A stretch of DNA of 27,422 nt from Rikenellaceae bacterium (GTDB lineage: Bacteria > Bacteroidota > Bacteroidia > Bacteroidales > UBA932): positions 1 through 27,422 of the forward strand of contig CAAFZB010000010.1 in assembly GCA_900767405.1 (NCBI GenBank), in the 5' to 3' direction. Below are positions 5,998-15,158 of this stretch, piece after piece (the stretch's first letter is position 1; each line of letters starts with the position of its first letter). The notes below the pieces were generated by a model. The model saw nothing but the letters and a program-made list of their open reading frames with translations. It did no database searches and was not told the DNA's origin. The position numbers and the translations under genes were made by a program.

Positions 5998-8013
5998 ATG
6001 AAAAAAATCCTGCTCCTTATCATTGCCGTCAGCCTGCTTGTTCCGGGGTTCTCCCTGTCTGCAAGGACTCTCTTCAACAACGGATGGAAATTCTCGCTGG
6101 GAGATGCATCCTCAAAAGAAAAGGATTTCACCCACGGAACCGAGTATTTCACCTATATCTGCAAGGTCAATTCCAACGACCACAACCGCGGTCCCGCCTG
6201 GGGCGGATATGACGATTCCAGCTGGCAGAGCGTAAACCTCCCGCACGACTGGGCGGTGGATCTGCCATACAGCGGCGACGCCTCACATTCGCACGGATAC
6301 AAGTGCATAGGATGGAAATATCCTCAGAATTCGGTAGGCTGGTACCGGAAGCATTTCACCGTACCCCAGGAGGACAGAGGCAAAGAGATAGGAATCGAAT
6401 TCGAAGGGATTTTCCGCGATGCCGAGGTATTCTGCAACGGCATCTACCTGGGGCACGAGCGCAGCGGTTACAACGTGCAGTACTACAATCTTACCGACGT
6501 GCTCAACTACGGAGCAGAGAATGTAATCACCGTGCGCTGCGATGCCTCCCTCGAGGAAGGCTGGTACTACGAGGGAGCGGGAATCTACCGCAACGTCTGG
6601 CTTCATATAGGCGGATACCGCCCGCAGGAGGGGCCCGGTGCACGGGACTTCCGCTTCGACCCCGACCGGGGGTTCCTGCTGGACGGGCAGAGGGTTCAGC
6701 TCAAAGGCTGCGACATTCATCTCGATGCAGCCGGAGTAGGGGTCGCCGTTCCAAAGGAGCTCTGGCGGTACCGGCTAGGCATACTCAAGGAATACGGGTT
6801 CAACTGCATTCGGAGTTCGCATAATCCGGCATCCGAAGATATGCTCGACCTTTGCGACGAGATGGGATTCTTCGTCATAGACGAGAACCGGTACTTCGGT
6901 TCAAACGAAGAACAGCTCGCCGGATTGGAGAATATGATTGTCCATCACAGGCACCATCCCTGCATCATTGCCTGGAGCGTAGGCAACGAAGAATGGAGCG
7001 TAGAATGGGACGAAAGGGGAACCGCTATGGCAAAGGCTATGAGAGACAGGGCGTACAGGGCCGATCCCACAAGGCCTGCCACCTACGGCAGTTCGGGCGG
7101 GCAGGCTCCCAATTACGGAGTGGAGCTGTTCGGATATAATTACATTCGCCAGAACCCCATTGACAGGAATCACGTCGAGCACCCCCTCAACTGCGCTGTG
7201 GGCACCGAGGAAACCACCGGCTGCGGCACCCGCGGAGAATATTCCACCGTTCCCGAGCAGGGGTGGATGCTTTCGCTCAACAGGAAAGACAGCATAGACC
7301 ATATCGAAACCGGATGGCGTTTTTACAAGGAACGTCCCTGGCTGGCAGGACTCTGCTACTGGACGGGATTCGACTACCGCGGAGAGCCCAATCCTATGGT
7401 CTGGCCCGCTACCGGCTCGCAGTTCGGAATCTTCGACTATTGCGGCTTCCCCAAAGACGAGGCTTACTATCTCAAGTCCTGGTGGACCGATGAACCCGTC
7501 CTGCATATCTGCGGCCCGGCCGAAGGACACGTCAGGGTTTACTCCAACTGCGACAAGGTAGAACTTTTCCAAGGGAAAAAGAGCCTGGGCCGCAAGACAA
7601 TGCCAAGGGACGGACATCTGGACTGGGAGATAAGCGATAAAAACGCAACATTCACCGCCAAAGGCTACAGCAAGGGGAAAAAGACCCTGACCGACATCTT
7701 CCCCGAAAGAATCGAAGGCACAACCCTCAAGGCGTCCAAGACCCTGCTCAAGGCCGATGGCCAGGACGTTGCTATAATTGATATTACGTCTGCCGAGCCC
7801 TGCCTTAGTGTGATTGTGGAAGGCGCGACCTTCCTTGGCTGGGGCAACGGAAATCCCGGCTTCAAGGAAGTTGAGCGTCCGTTGGAAGGTAATTCCCTAT
7901 CTATAAGGACTTTCAACGGCAGAGCCCAGGTGCTTGTGCGTTCGATTGAAGGCGTTTGCGGTCCTGTAAAAGTTATCGTAGGCGACAAAAGCCTGTCACT
8001 TGTGTCGGAGTAA
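5998..8013 (+). CDS. GH2 glycoside hydrolase (beta-galactosidase-like) lacking the central Ig-like domain
   Basis: A 671-residue exported enzyme. The start at 5998 gives the signal peptide MKKILLLIIAVSLLVPGFSLSA and follows a probable promoter at 5972. The N-terminal sugar-binding jelly roll (about 24-205) contains NLPHDWAVDLP, GWYRKHF and IFRDAEVFCNG. The TIM barrel (about 218-500) contains LKGCDIHLDAAGVG, IRSSHNPAS, ID(E)NR and the acid/base motif SVGNEEW with E331. E404 in VGTEET is the probable nucleophile, as in the Bacteroidota GH2 subgroup with 'GSE/GTE..TRG'. C-terminal beta domains follow (about 500-671). Family members normally have a ~100-residue Ig-like domain between jelly roll and barrel, but here the chain goes from YRNVWLHIGG directly to DFRFDPDRGF. 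It is convergent with the PUL, with 5 bp between the stops. Specificity (galactoside, mannoside or other) is uncertain. Confidence 0.85.
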   Translation: MKKILLLIIAVSLLVPGFSLSARTLFNNGWKFSLGDASSKEKDFTHGTEYFTYICKVNSNDHNRGPAWGGYDDSSWQSVNLPHDWAVDLPYSGDASHSHGYKCIGWKYPQNSVGWYRKHFTVPQEDRGKEIGIEFEGIFRDAEVFCNGIYLGHERSGYNVQYYNLTDVLNYGAENVITVRCDASLEEGWYYEGAGIYRNVWLHIGGYRPQEGPGARDFRFDPDRGFLLDGQRVQLKGCDIHLDAAGVGVAVPKELWRYRLGILKEYGFNCIRSSHNPASEDMLDLCDEMGFFVIDENRYFGSNEEQLAGLENMIVHHRHHPCIIAWSVGNEEWSVEWDERGTAMAKAMRDRAYRADPTRPATYGSSGGQAPNYGVELFGYNYIRQNPIDRNHVEHPLNCAVGTEETTGCGTRGEYSTVPEQGWMLSLNRKDSIDHIETGWRFYKERPWLAGLCYWTGFDYRGEPNPMVWPATGSQFGIFDYCGFPKDEAYYLKSWWTDEPVLHICGPAEGHVRVYSNCDKVELFQGKKSLGRKTMPRDGHLDWEISDKNATFTAKGYSKGKKTLTDIFPERIEGTTLKASKTLLKADGQDVAIIDITSAEPCLSVIVEGATFLGWGNGNPGFKEVERPLEGNSLSIRTFNGRAQVLVRSIEGVCGPVKVIVGDKSLSLVSE

Positions 8014-8018
8014 GACTA

Positions 8019-10199
8019 TCAGAGACCTTCACAAGACACTTCCGAGAGGTACAGCGCACGGCTGCTCCAGTCGGTCTTCATATTGTAGTCCACATTGTTG
8101 GATGCAGGAAGCTCCAGTCCGTTCTCCATAAGGAAACGTCCGCTGAAACACTTGCCCTCACAGGACAGCGGCGTAACGTCTATCCTGTTGAGTTCGTGGA
8201 CCTTGTAGGTCTTGTCGGGGTCGAGCCCTGCCATAACGGCTCTGGGGAAGTGCTGGTCGTAGAAATTGGCAATCTTCCACCAGTAGTAGACCGCCTTGTC
8301 CTTGACAGGAGTAACGTACATCATCGAAGCATAGCCCTTGTTGTCGTAAGGGGAAGTGAGCCTGTAAATGTCGCCGAACTGAACCACGGGCCTCACAGAC
8401 TTGTAGTCCGATATTACCATCCGGCAGAATTCCTTCTCCTTGTCTGTCATATTCTTAGGTTGGATTTCCATACCCAGACGGCCGCTGAAGGCAACGTCGC
8501 AACGGTACTTGAGGGAAGTTGTCCTGAACACCGTGTGATTCGGAGTTGCGCTTATGTGCGAAGCCATAGCTATGGCCGGGAAGAAATAGGACGTTCCCCA
8601 CTGCATATATATGCGCTGAAGGGCATCGGTATTGTCGCTCGTCCAGAATTCGTCGAACCAGGGCAGGACTCCCCAGTTGGCCCTTCCGCCGCCGCTGGCG
8701 CAGGCCTGAATGGTAATGTCGGGGTATTTTGCCCTTATGCGGTCGCAGGTTTTGTGGAACCCGTTCCAATACGCCACGTCAAGCTTGGTCTGGTCCCTGG
8801 TATACTGGCTTCCGTAGGCGCTTACGTTCATATTTGCGTCCCATTTTATGTAGTCTATCCCGGGGTTCTGAACCAGGAGGTTGTCCACTACCCCGAATAC
8901 ATAATCCTGAACCGCGGGGTTGCCCATATCCAGCACAAGCTGCGTTCCGCCACGGCCATATACGTTATCCCTCCCGGGAGCTCTCAGAACCCAGTCGGGA
9001 TGTTTCTCATAAAGTTCGCTCACGCTGTTGGTCATTTCGGGCTCTATCCATATTCCAAAGCGGATGCCGTGGCCCGAGGCCATCTTCACAAGGGCGCTTA
9101 TTCCACCCGGGAGCTTGTTCCTGTCCACCTCCCAGTCGCCCAGGGAGCTTGAATCGTTCTTCCTGGGATACTTGACACCGAACCATCCGTCATCCATCAC
9201 GAAGAGCTCTCCTCCCATAGAGGCTATATCGTTCATCATCTGGTCCATTCCGGGTTCGTTTATGTCGAAGTACACGCCTTCCCAACTGTTCAGGAGCACC
9301 TTGCGCTCCCTGTCTCCGTGTGCAAGGCGGTAGTTGCGCCCCCAGCGGTGATAATTGCGGCTCACTCCGCTCAGGCCTTCGCCGGAATAGCTGTATGCAA
9401 CCGCAGGAGTCTTGAAACTCTCCCCCTTCGAGAGCGCATACGGGGCGTTGTCGGGACATATCCCGGCAAATACGTGATGATAGTCACTGTCGTTGGTCTG
9501 AAAGCGCAGTTCATAGTTCCCGCCCCATTCCAAGGCGATGCCTATGACACGGCCGCTGTTTTCCCTGGCTTTTCCGTCGAGACTTATCATAGCCTCGGCG
9601 TGGGACGTATGGGAATTGCGGGTTCCGTCCATATTCTTTATGAGCTTCATTCCACGGGTAAGAGGTTCCTCGCACACGCGTCCTTCATTAGCCCAGGTAC
9701 CGTACAGGGTAGACACCCATACGTCTCCTACGCGGACAGGCAGATGGCCGGAATAATACCGGGTAAGAACAGCCTCCTTTTTTCCTGCGTTTATGATTTC
9801 GGCCCAGGTCTCTATGATATCCTCTTTGAAATAGCTCTTGAAACAGTTTTTTACCTGTATGTCATACACAGGATCGACACTGGTTATGGTCACTATCTCT
9901 CCATTCTCCCATTTCTGAGTCTCGGTTCCGATTACCCGCAGGTCCAGGGTAAGGCTCCCGTCCGCCTGAATCATACTGATTGCAGGCTCGTCTGCGCCCC
10001 TGAGTCCGAATGCAGGATACAGGCTGTTGCTTTTATATCCCGCCTCTTTGAGGTTTGCGGCTTCGCCCTCTTTCAAGGCCGGTCCGTAATAGAGGATTCC
10101 TGCTTCCCTCCCGTTCTGTGCATCCAGAACCATAGAGGAATTGGCGGTGTTCACCGCGATTGTGCCTGCCAATATGGCGGCTGCCAATAATATGCCCAT
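8019..10199 (-). CDS. GH36 alpha-galactosidase
   Basis: A 726-residue enzyme that should remove alpha-1,6-galactose branches, as found on galactomannan and galactoglucomannan. It has the family's N-terminal beta-supersandwich, the barrel and a C-terminal beta domain. Diagnostic segments include DDGWFG (336-341), GIWIEPEM (382-389), IKWDAN (nucleophile D454), CASGGGR (500-506) and WTSDNTD (acid/base D522). The length is typical. The start is the first ATG after an in-frame stop, 2 bp past the GH94 stop, so translation is probably coupled. The N-terminus GILLAAAILAGT is hydrophobic but short, lacks positive residues and runs straight into what looks like the first beta-strand (IAVNTANSSMVL). 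Export is therefore uncertain. It is the last gene of the PUL. Confidence 0.93.
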   Translation of the reverse strand: MGILLAAAILAGTIAVNTANSSMVLDAQNGREAGILYYGPALKEGEAANLKEAGYKSNSLYPAFGLRGADEPAISMIQADGSLTLDLRVIGTETQKWENGEIVTITSVDPVYDIQVKNCFKSYFKEDIIETWAEIINAGKKEAVLTRYYSGHLPVRVGDVWVSTLYGTWANEGRVCEEPLTRGMKLIKNMDGTRNSHTSHAEAMISLDGKARENSGRVIGIALEWGGNYELRFQTNDSDYHHVFAGICPDNAPYALSKGESFKTPAVAYSYSGEGLSGVSRNYHRWGRNYRLAHGDRERKVLLNSWEGVYFDINEPGMDQMMNDIASMGGELFVMDDGWFGVKYPRKNDSSSLGDWEVDRNKLPGGISALVKMASGHGIRFGIWIEPEMTNSVSELYEKHPDWVLRAPGRDNVYGRGGTQLVLDMGNPAVQDYVFGVVDNLLVQNPGIDYIKWDANMNVSAYGSQYTRDQTKLDVAYWNGFHKTCDRIRAKYPDITIQACASGGGRANWGVLPWFDEFWTSDNTDALQRIYMQWGTSYFFPAIAMASHISATPNHTVFRTTSLKYRCDVAFSGRLGMEIQPKNMTDKEKEFCRMVISDYKSVRPVVQFGDIYRLTSPYDNKGYASMMYVTPVKDKAVYYWWKIANFYDQHFPRAVMAGLDPDKTYKVHELNRIDVTPLSCEGKCFSGRFLMENGLELPASNNVDYNMKTDWSSRALYLSEVSCEGL

Positions 10200-10201
10200 T
10201 G

Positions 10202-12610
10202 TCAGATTGTTATTGTAACGTTATGTTTTCCCGGGCTGTATGGGATGAAATGTTTTCCTCCCTTGCCGCTTATGTTTATGGTAATGTCGTATTCGGCGTC
10301 ACGGAACACCCTGTGAACCTTTACCGTCTTTATTCCCGACGGCAGCGCGGGTTCTATGGAAAGTCCGTCATATTCTGGTTTTATGCCTATGAGCCACTGG
10401 GTTGCGGCATACCAGTTCCAGGCGGCAGTCCCCGTAAGCCAGCTGTTCTTGCCTTCTCCGGGCTTTGCCGCATCCTTTCCGGCGACCATCTGGCAGTAGA
10501 CGTACGGCTCTACCTTATGCAGCCGCTGGTCCTTGATAAAAGCCGGACTTATCTTGCAGTAGTGCTCCCAGGCATCGTCGGCACGGCCGGCAACCACCTC
10601 CCCTATTATCACCCAGGGATTGTTGTGGCAGAATATTCCTGCATTTTCCTTATATCCCTGAGGATACGAACTTATTTCTCCGTACTCTATGTAGTACCTG
10701 CTGAATGCGGGGTTGTTGAGCACTATGCCGTGTTCGCAGTCCATCATCTTCTTTACAGAATCCAGAGCCTTGTCGCACAGGCCTTTGTCCCTGCCAATGC
10801 CGGCCATCGTACACCAGCCCTGGCTTTCGATGAAGATCCGGCCCTCCTCGTTTTCGCGGGAGCCTATCTTTTTTCCGTAATAGTCGTAGGCGCGCAGGAA
10901 CCACTCCCCGTCCCATCCGTACTGCTCCACGGCCTTTTCCATCGAGGCGACAGCCTCACAGACCTTGGAGGAATCCCGGTCCAGACGCTCCAGCAGGCGG
11001 GCATACTGTTTTCCGCAGAATACGAACTGCCCTGCAATCATAAGGGATTCGGCCTTGCTGCCCTCGGTCTTGTTTTCGGTTGTCTGGAAAGAATCGTCGG
11101 GATTGTTGCTGAAGCAGTTGAGGTTCAGACAGTCGTTCCAGTCGGCCCGTCCTATGAGCGGCAGGCCGTGAGGCCCAAGATTGTGAGCAACGTGGTCGAA
11201 AGATATCTGAAGGTGTTCCAGAAGGGTTTTCTCGCTGCCGGGAACATTGTCGAAAGGTACCGGTTCGTCCAGAATTCCAAAGTCTCCGGTTTCCTTGACA
11301 TAGGCCACCGTACCAAAGATAAGCCACAGAGGGTCGTCGCCGAACCCGCCGCCTATGTCGTTGTTGCCTCTTTTGGTAAGGGGCTGGTACTGGTGGTAAC
11401 ATCCTCCGTCGGGGAACTGGGTGGAAGCGATGTCTATTATCCTTTCACGGGCACGTTCGGGAATCTGGTGAACGAAACCCACAAGGTCCTGGTTCGAGTC
11501 CCTGAAACCCATTCCACGGCCTATCCCGCTTTCGAAGAAACTGGCGCTGCGGCTCATATTGAAAGTCACCATACACTGGTACTGGTTCCACACATTCACC
11601 ATACGGTCGAGTTCGGGAACCCCCGATTCTATATGGAATCTGTTCAGCAGTCCGTCCCAGTACGAGCCCAGCTCGCAGAATTTTGCATCGACCTTTTCTG
11701 TACTGTCAAGAGCTTCCAGCATAGCATACGCCGCCTGCTTGTTGACAATCGCCGAGCAGGAATTGATTTCCCTACCCGTAGGGGCGATGAATTTGCTGTC
11801 CTGGGGATTTTCGGCATATCCAAGAACAAAAACGTAGTCCCTGGATTCGCCCGGTGCAAGTTCCACCTCTATGCAGTGCGAAGCTATGGGGCTCCATCCG
11901 TGTGCAACGGAATTGCCCGGACGAGCGTTCATAACCGCCTGGGGATCGCCGAATCCGTTGTACAGGCCTATGAATGACTCCCTGTCGGTGTCGAACCCGG
12001 CAATGGGAGCGTTTACGCCAAAGAAGGCATAATGGTCGCGCCGCTCGCGGTATTCTGTCTTGTGATATATGACGCTGCCCTCGACCTCAGCCTCTCCGGT
12101 AGAGAAATTGCGCTGGAAGTTCTCCATATCGGTCTGCGCATTCCACAGGCACCATTCCACGAAAGAAAAAAGCTTGAGACTTTTGGCGGAGCCGCCGCGG
12201 TTGGTCAGGGTCACCTTGTGAACCTCGCAGCGCATACCCACGGGCACAAAGAAAAGAACCGAAGCCTCTACCCCGTCCTTTGCTCCGGTAATGCGGGAAT
12301 ATCCCATTCCGTGACGGCACTCGTAGCTGTCCAACTGTGTCTTGCAAGGCTTCCAGCCGGGGTTCCAAACGCTGTCCCCGTCTTTTATGTAATAATAGCG
12401 ACCGCCATCGTCCATCGGCACTCCATTGTAGCGGTAGCGGGTTATACGCCTGAATTTGGCATCCTTGCAAAAGCAATATCCCCCAGCCGTACCGGAAATC
12501 AGACCAAAGAAATCGTCGGTACCCAGATAGTTTATCCAAGGCCAGGGAGTGGCAGGAGAGGTAATCACAAATTCCCTTTCCTTATCGTTGAAATAACCGT
12601 ACTCTTTCAT
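10202..12610 (-). CDS. GH94 cellobiose phosphorylase
   Basis: An 802-residue cytosolic enzyme of normal length that should convert cellobiose plus phosphate to alpha-glucose-1-phosphate and glucose. The start MKEYGYFNDKEREFVI followed by PWPWINYLG is typical of GH94 cellobiose phosphorylases. RADWNDCLNLN carries the catalytic acid as D490, the same number as in the characterised Cellvibrio gilvus enzyme (established knowledge). GMGFRDSNQD (366-375) forms part of the sugar site. No signal peptide. It follows the GPH symporter by 26 bp and precedes GH36 by 2 bp. A GAGGAG at 12616-12611 touches the start codon, too close for a normal ribosome site. In a mannan locus it suggests a substrate with adjacent glucose residues, that is, glucomannan, though cellodextrin or other beta-glucoside specificity is possible. 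Confidence 0.93.
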   Translation of the reverse strand: MKEYGYFNDKEREFVITSPATPWPWINYLGTDDFFGLISGTAGGYCFCKDAKFRRITRYRYNGVPMDDGGRYYYIKDGDSVWNPGWKPCKTQLDSYECRHGMGYSRITGAKDGVEASVLFFVPVGMRCEVHKVTLTNRGGSAKSLKLFSFVEWCLWNAQTDMENFQRNFSTGEAEVEGSVIYHKTEYRERRDHYAFFGVNAPIAGFDTDRESFIGLYNGFGDPQAVMNARPGNSVAHGWSPIASHCIEVELAPGESRDYVFVLGYAENPQDSKFIAPTGREINSCSAIVNKQAAYAMLEALDSTEKVDAKFCELGSYWDGLLNRFHIESGVPELDRMVNVWNQYQCMVTFNMSRSASFFESGIGRGMGFRDSNQDLVGFVHQIPERARERIIDIASTQFPDGGCYHQYQPLTKRGNNDIGGGFGDDPLWLIFGTVAYVKETGDFGILDEPVPFDNVPGSEKTLLEHLQISFDHVAHNLGPHGLPLIGRADWNDCLNLNCFSNNPDDSFQTTENKTEGSKAESLMIAGQFVFCGKQYARLLERLDRDSSKVCEAVASMEKAVEQYGWDGEWFLRAYDYYGKKIGSRENEEGRIFIESQGWCTMAGIGRDKGLCDKALDSVKKMMDCEHGIVLNNPAFSRYYIEYGEISSYPQGYKENAGIFCHNNPWVIIGEVVAGRADDAWEHYCKISPAFIKDQRLHKVEPYVYCQMVAGKDAAKPGEGKNSWLTGTAAWNWYAATQWLIGIKPEYDGLSIEPALPSGIKTVKVHRVFRDAEYDITINISGKGGKHFIPYSPGKHNVTITI

Positions 12611-12636
12611 CTCCTCATACTATTTGAAATCATCCG

Positions 12637-13995
12637 TTATTTCTTTATCGGATACAGTTTTACTAGTACTATCATTATCAGGGCTATGAATGCGGGGATA
12701 ATTGAGAATATCGCCCATATCATCTGCTGCACGGCGGGCAGGCAACCTTCGGCAATGTTTACAACCGCCTGACCTGCGGCGTCACTGCCCGACGAGAATC
12801 CCACGGCCCCGAGAAGCAGGGTGAGCAGGGCTCCCGATATGGCCGACCCGAATTTCTGGGCCATCGTGCCCGACGAGAATATAAGGCCTGTGGAAGACGT
12901 TCCGTTTTTCCGGGTCGCATAGTCGGCCACGTCGGCATACATAGACCACAGAAGCGGAGAATAGAAGCCTATTCCCACAGAAGTGAGGATTACGGTAAGA
13001 ATCATAAGCCACATATAGGCCGGATTCATAGGGATGAAGAAAAACGCCACAGACGTAACCATACAGATGAAGGCAGACCAGATGAACGCCTTTTTCTTGG
13101 AGCCCACAAGCCTGGTGAACGCAGGGCTCAGGCCTCCGAATATCATACAGGTCACCTCACCGAAGGTCATAAACACCGTATAGTTTATTATCAATTTGTT
13201 TATTGTTACGTCTCCGCCAAGGCAGTAGGTGAACATATAACCGGCCACGGCATAGCGGAATCCGTTGAAGAAATTGCTGCAGATTCCGGTGAGCGTAAGA
13301 TACACCCAGGGTTTGTTCCTCACAAGGTCGGCAAAAGGCTTGAAAGAAAACTTTTCGGCCCTTACGGGTTTGAGGCGTTCCCTTGTCATAAGTCCGCAGG
13401 CCAGTGTCATTACCGCGGCTATGCCGCCCAGGATGGCACCCAGGACCGCATACTGATGGGCTTCGGTTCCACCTACCATTTTCTGGAGGTAAGGGAAGGA
13501 CAGCAGCGTTATGAATCCCATCGCATAGGCTCCCACCATACGGAAAGAAGAGAATTTGTTCTTTTCGTTGTCGTCGTCTGTCATCACTCCCAGCAGCGAG
13601 CCATAAGGAACGTTTACGGCCGTATATACCGCCATCATAAGAAGGTACAGGCTGTACGCCCATATTCTCTTGCCTGCAAGAGAGAAATCGGGAGTGAAGA
13701 GCAGCAGCGCAAACACCAGCCCCAGGGGGATGGCCCCGAAAATGAGCCAGGGCCTGTAGGTACCCCAACGGCTGCGGGTGCGGTCGGCCAGAGCTCCCAT
13801 TATGGGATCGGTTACCACGTCAAAGAGACGGGCCACCAGCATAAGCGTGGCGGTATCGACTACCGTAAGGCCGAAGATATTGGTAAAGAACAGAGGGAAG
13901 GCTATGGACATCACTTTCCAGGTTATGCCGCCGGCAGCGGCATCTCCGAGCGCATAAGCTATCTTCTCTTTGATTGTGGGTTTTGCAGAAGCCAT
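12637..13995 (-). CDS. GPH-family (MFS) sugar:cation symporter
   Basis: A 452-residue inner-membrane transporter with about 12 membrane helices. The segment RLFDVVTDPIMGALADRT (56-73) corresponds to the melibiose-permease type signature, with D59 and D63 at the positions of the two cation-coordinating aspartates of MelB. It is followed by the loop RSRWGTYRPW, which is typical of the family. It lies 5 bp downstream of the GH130 phosphorylase and 26 bp upstream of the GH94 phosphorylase. The natural inference is that it brings beta-1,4-linked disaccharides (Man-Glc, mannobiose or cellobiose) from periplasm to cytosol for those two enzymes. The exact substrate and ion cannot be read directly. 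Confidence 0.9.
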   Translation of the reverse strand: MASAKPTIKEKIAYALGDAAAGGITWKVMSIAFPLFFTNIFGLTVVDTATLMLVARLFDVVTDPIMGALADRTRSRWGTYRPWLIFGAIPLGLVFALLLFTPDFSLAGKRIWAYSLYLLMMAVYTAVNVPYGSLLGVMTDDDNEKNKFSSFRMVGAYAMGFITLLSFPYLQKMVGGTEAHQYAVLGAILGGIAAVMTLACGLMTRERLKPVRAEKFSFKPFADLVRNKPWVYLTLTGICSNFFNGFRYAVAGYMFTYCLGGDVTINKLIINYTVFMTFGEVTCMIFGGLSPAFTRLVGSKKKAFIWSAFICMVTSVAFFFIPMNPAYMWLMILTVILTSVGIGFYSPLLWSMYADVADYATRKNGTSSTGLIFSSGTMAQKFGSAISGALLTLLLGAVGFSSGSDAAGQAVVNIAEGCLPAVQQMIWAIFSIIPAFIALIMIVLVKLYPIKK

Positions 13996-14000
13996 ATCGG

Positions 14001-15158
14001 TTAAAGTTTTTCGTTCGAGTCAATGAGTCTGTTTATCCGTTCTACGGTGAGTCCCGTGCGGAATGCGTCCGGCTCGGTATTCAGGCAATAATCTACGAGC
14101 CTGTCGATGCTGGAGGTTGCAACGTGCATCCTGGTATCGCTTGAAGCATAGTAGATGAACACTCTGCCGTCCTCGTCGGCAATCCATCCGTTACAGAAAA
14201 GCACGTTCATAACGTCTCCTATATATTCCTCCCCCTGGGGAGCCATAAAGAATCCGGAGGGCTCGGCAATCACTCTGGACGGGTCGTCAAGGGCCGTCAT
14301 ATACATATAAAGGACATAACGCAGGCCGCTGGCGCAACCGCGCACTCCGTGGGCAAGATGAAGCCAGCCCCTGTCTGTCTTTATGGGATGGGGGCCTTCG
14401 CCGTTCTTGGATTCCTTAATGGTGTGATAATGCCGGAAGTTGATGATTTTTTCGTTCTCTACAACAGCGTTTTCCATAGAGTCAACCAGGGCCCAGCCTA
14501 TGCCGCAGTTCTTTCCGGCATCGATGAATCCGTCCTGGGGACGCGTGTAAAGCGCATACCTGCCGTCCACGAATTCGGGATGAAGGCACACGTTGCGCTG
14601 CTGGGTGGCACACTTAAAGTCCGGAAGTCTTTCCCAGTTCACGAGGTTCCTGGTCCGGGCAATTCCACAGGCCGCCGTAGCCGCCGAAAGGTTGCCTTCT
14701 TCGGAATGGTCCTTGCGTTCTACGCAGAACAGCCCGTATATCCATCCGTCCTCGTGACGGGTAAGCCTCATATCGTAAACATTGGTGGCGGGTTCGCCGT
14801 ACTCCGGCATTGTCAAGGGTCTGGGCCAGAACCGGAAATTGTCGACTCCGTTGGGGCTTTCGGCAACAGCAAAGAAGGATTTCCTGTCCTCTGCCTCCAC
14901 CCTGACTACAAGTACATACTTATCTCCCCATTTTATTGCACCGCTGTTGAACGCCGCGTGAATCCCTATCCTCTCAAGAAGGTACGGATTGGTCTTGGCG
15001 TTAAGGTCGTACCGCCATTCCAGCGGAGCGTGAGCTCCCGTAACTACAGGATTCGCCCAACGTTCATATATGCCGTTTGCATACTGCGAAGTGTTCTTCC
15101 TGCTCAAAAGCTCTTCGTGCTGCAACCTGAGCCCGTGCAAATTCTCCTCGAATGTCAT
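14001..15158 (-). CDS. GH130 4-O-beta-D-mannosyl-D-glucose phosphorylase
   Basis: A 385-residue cytosolic enzyme. Its length and motifs match GH130 subfamily 1, exemplified by the Bacteroides fragilis mannosylglucose phosphorylase, which converts Man-beta-1,4-Glc and phosphate to mannose-1-phosphate and glucose. Supporting segments are ERWANPVVTGAHAP, NSGAIKWGDKYVLVVRVE, TNVYDMRLT (D129 at the general-acid position), CLHPEFVDGRYALYTRPQDGF and LHLAHGVRG. No signal peptide. The gene starts in an ATGA overlap with the stop of the upstream GH26, so the two are translationally coupled. In B. fragilis the same enzyme works behind a mannobiose 2-epimerase, which is not visible here. Mannobiose phosphorylase activity is a less likely alternative. 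Confidence 0.93.
   Translation of the reverse strand: MTFEENLHGLRLQHEELLSRKNTSQYANGIYERWANPVVTGAHAPLEWRYDLNAKTNPYLLERIGIHAAFNSGAIKWGDKYVLVVRVEAEDRKSFFAVAESPNGVDNFRFWPRPLTMPEYGEPATNVYDMRLTRHEDGWIYGLFCVERKDHSEEGNLSAATAACGIARTRNLVNWERLPDFKCATQQRNVCLHPEFVDGRYALYTRPQDGFIDAGKNCGIGWALVDSMENAVVENEKIINFRHYHTIKESKNGEGPHPIKTDRGWLHLAHGVRGCASGLRYVLYMYMTALDDPSRVIAEPSGFFMAPQGEEYIGDVMNVLFCNGWIADEDGRVFIYYASSDTRMHVATSSIDRLVDYCLNTEPDAFRTGLTVERINRLIDSNEKL

Noticed and set aside
8000..8030. A shared bidirectional terminator between the convergent GH2 and GH36 genes.
   Set aside because: Only 5 bp separates the stops and I see no GC hairpin with T-tract there.
10160..11977. A 605-codon open frame on the plus strand opposite the GH94 gene; similar long frames lie opposite GH5 (16365-17837) and GH36 (7956-9152).
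   Set aside because: The sense-strand proteins are clear enzyme families with intact catalytic motifs. The antisense translations show no recognisable domains and are explained by codon use in a moderately GC-rich genome.
12611..12616. GAGGAG as the GH94 ribosome binding site.
   Set aside because: It touches the start codon with no spacer, so it cannot work as a normal Shine-Dalgarno for that ATG, and the family-matching N-terminus does not support a later start.
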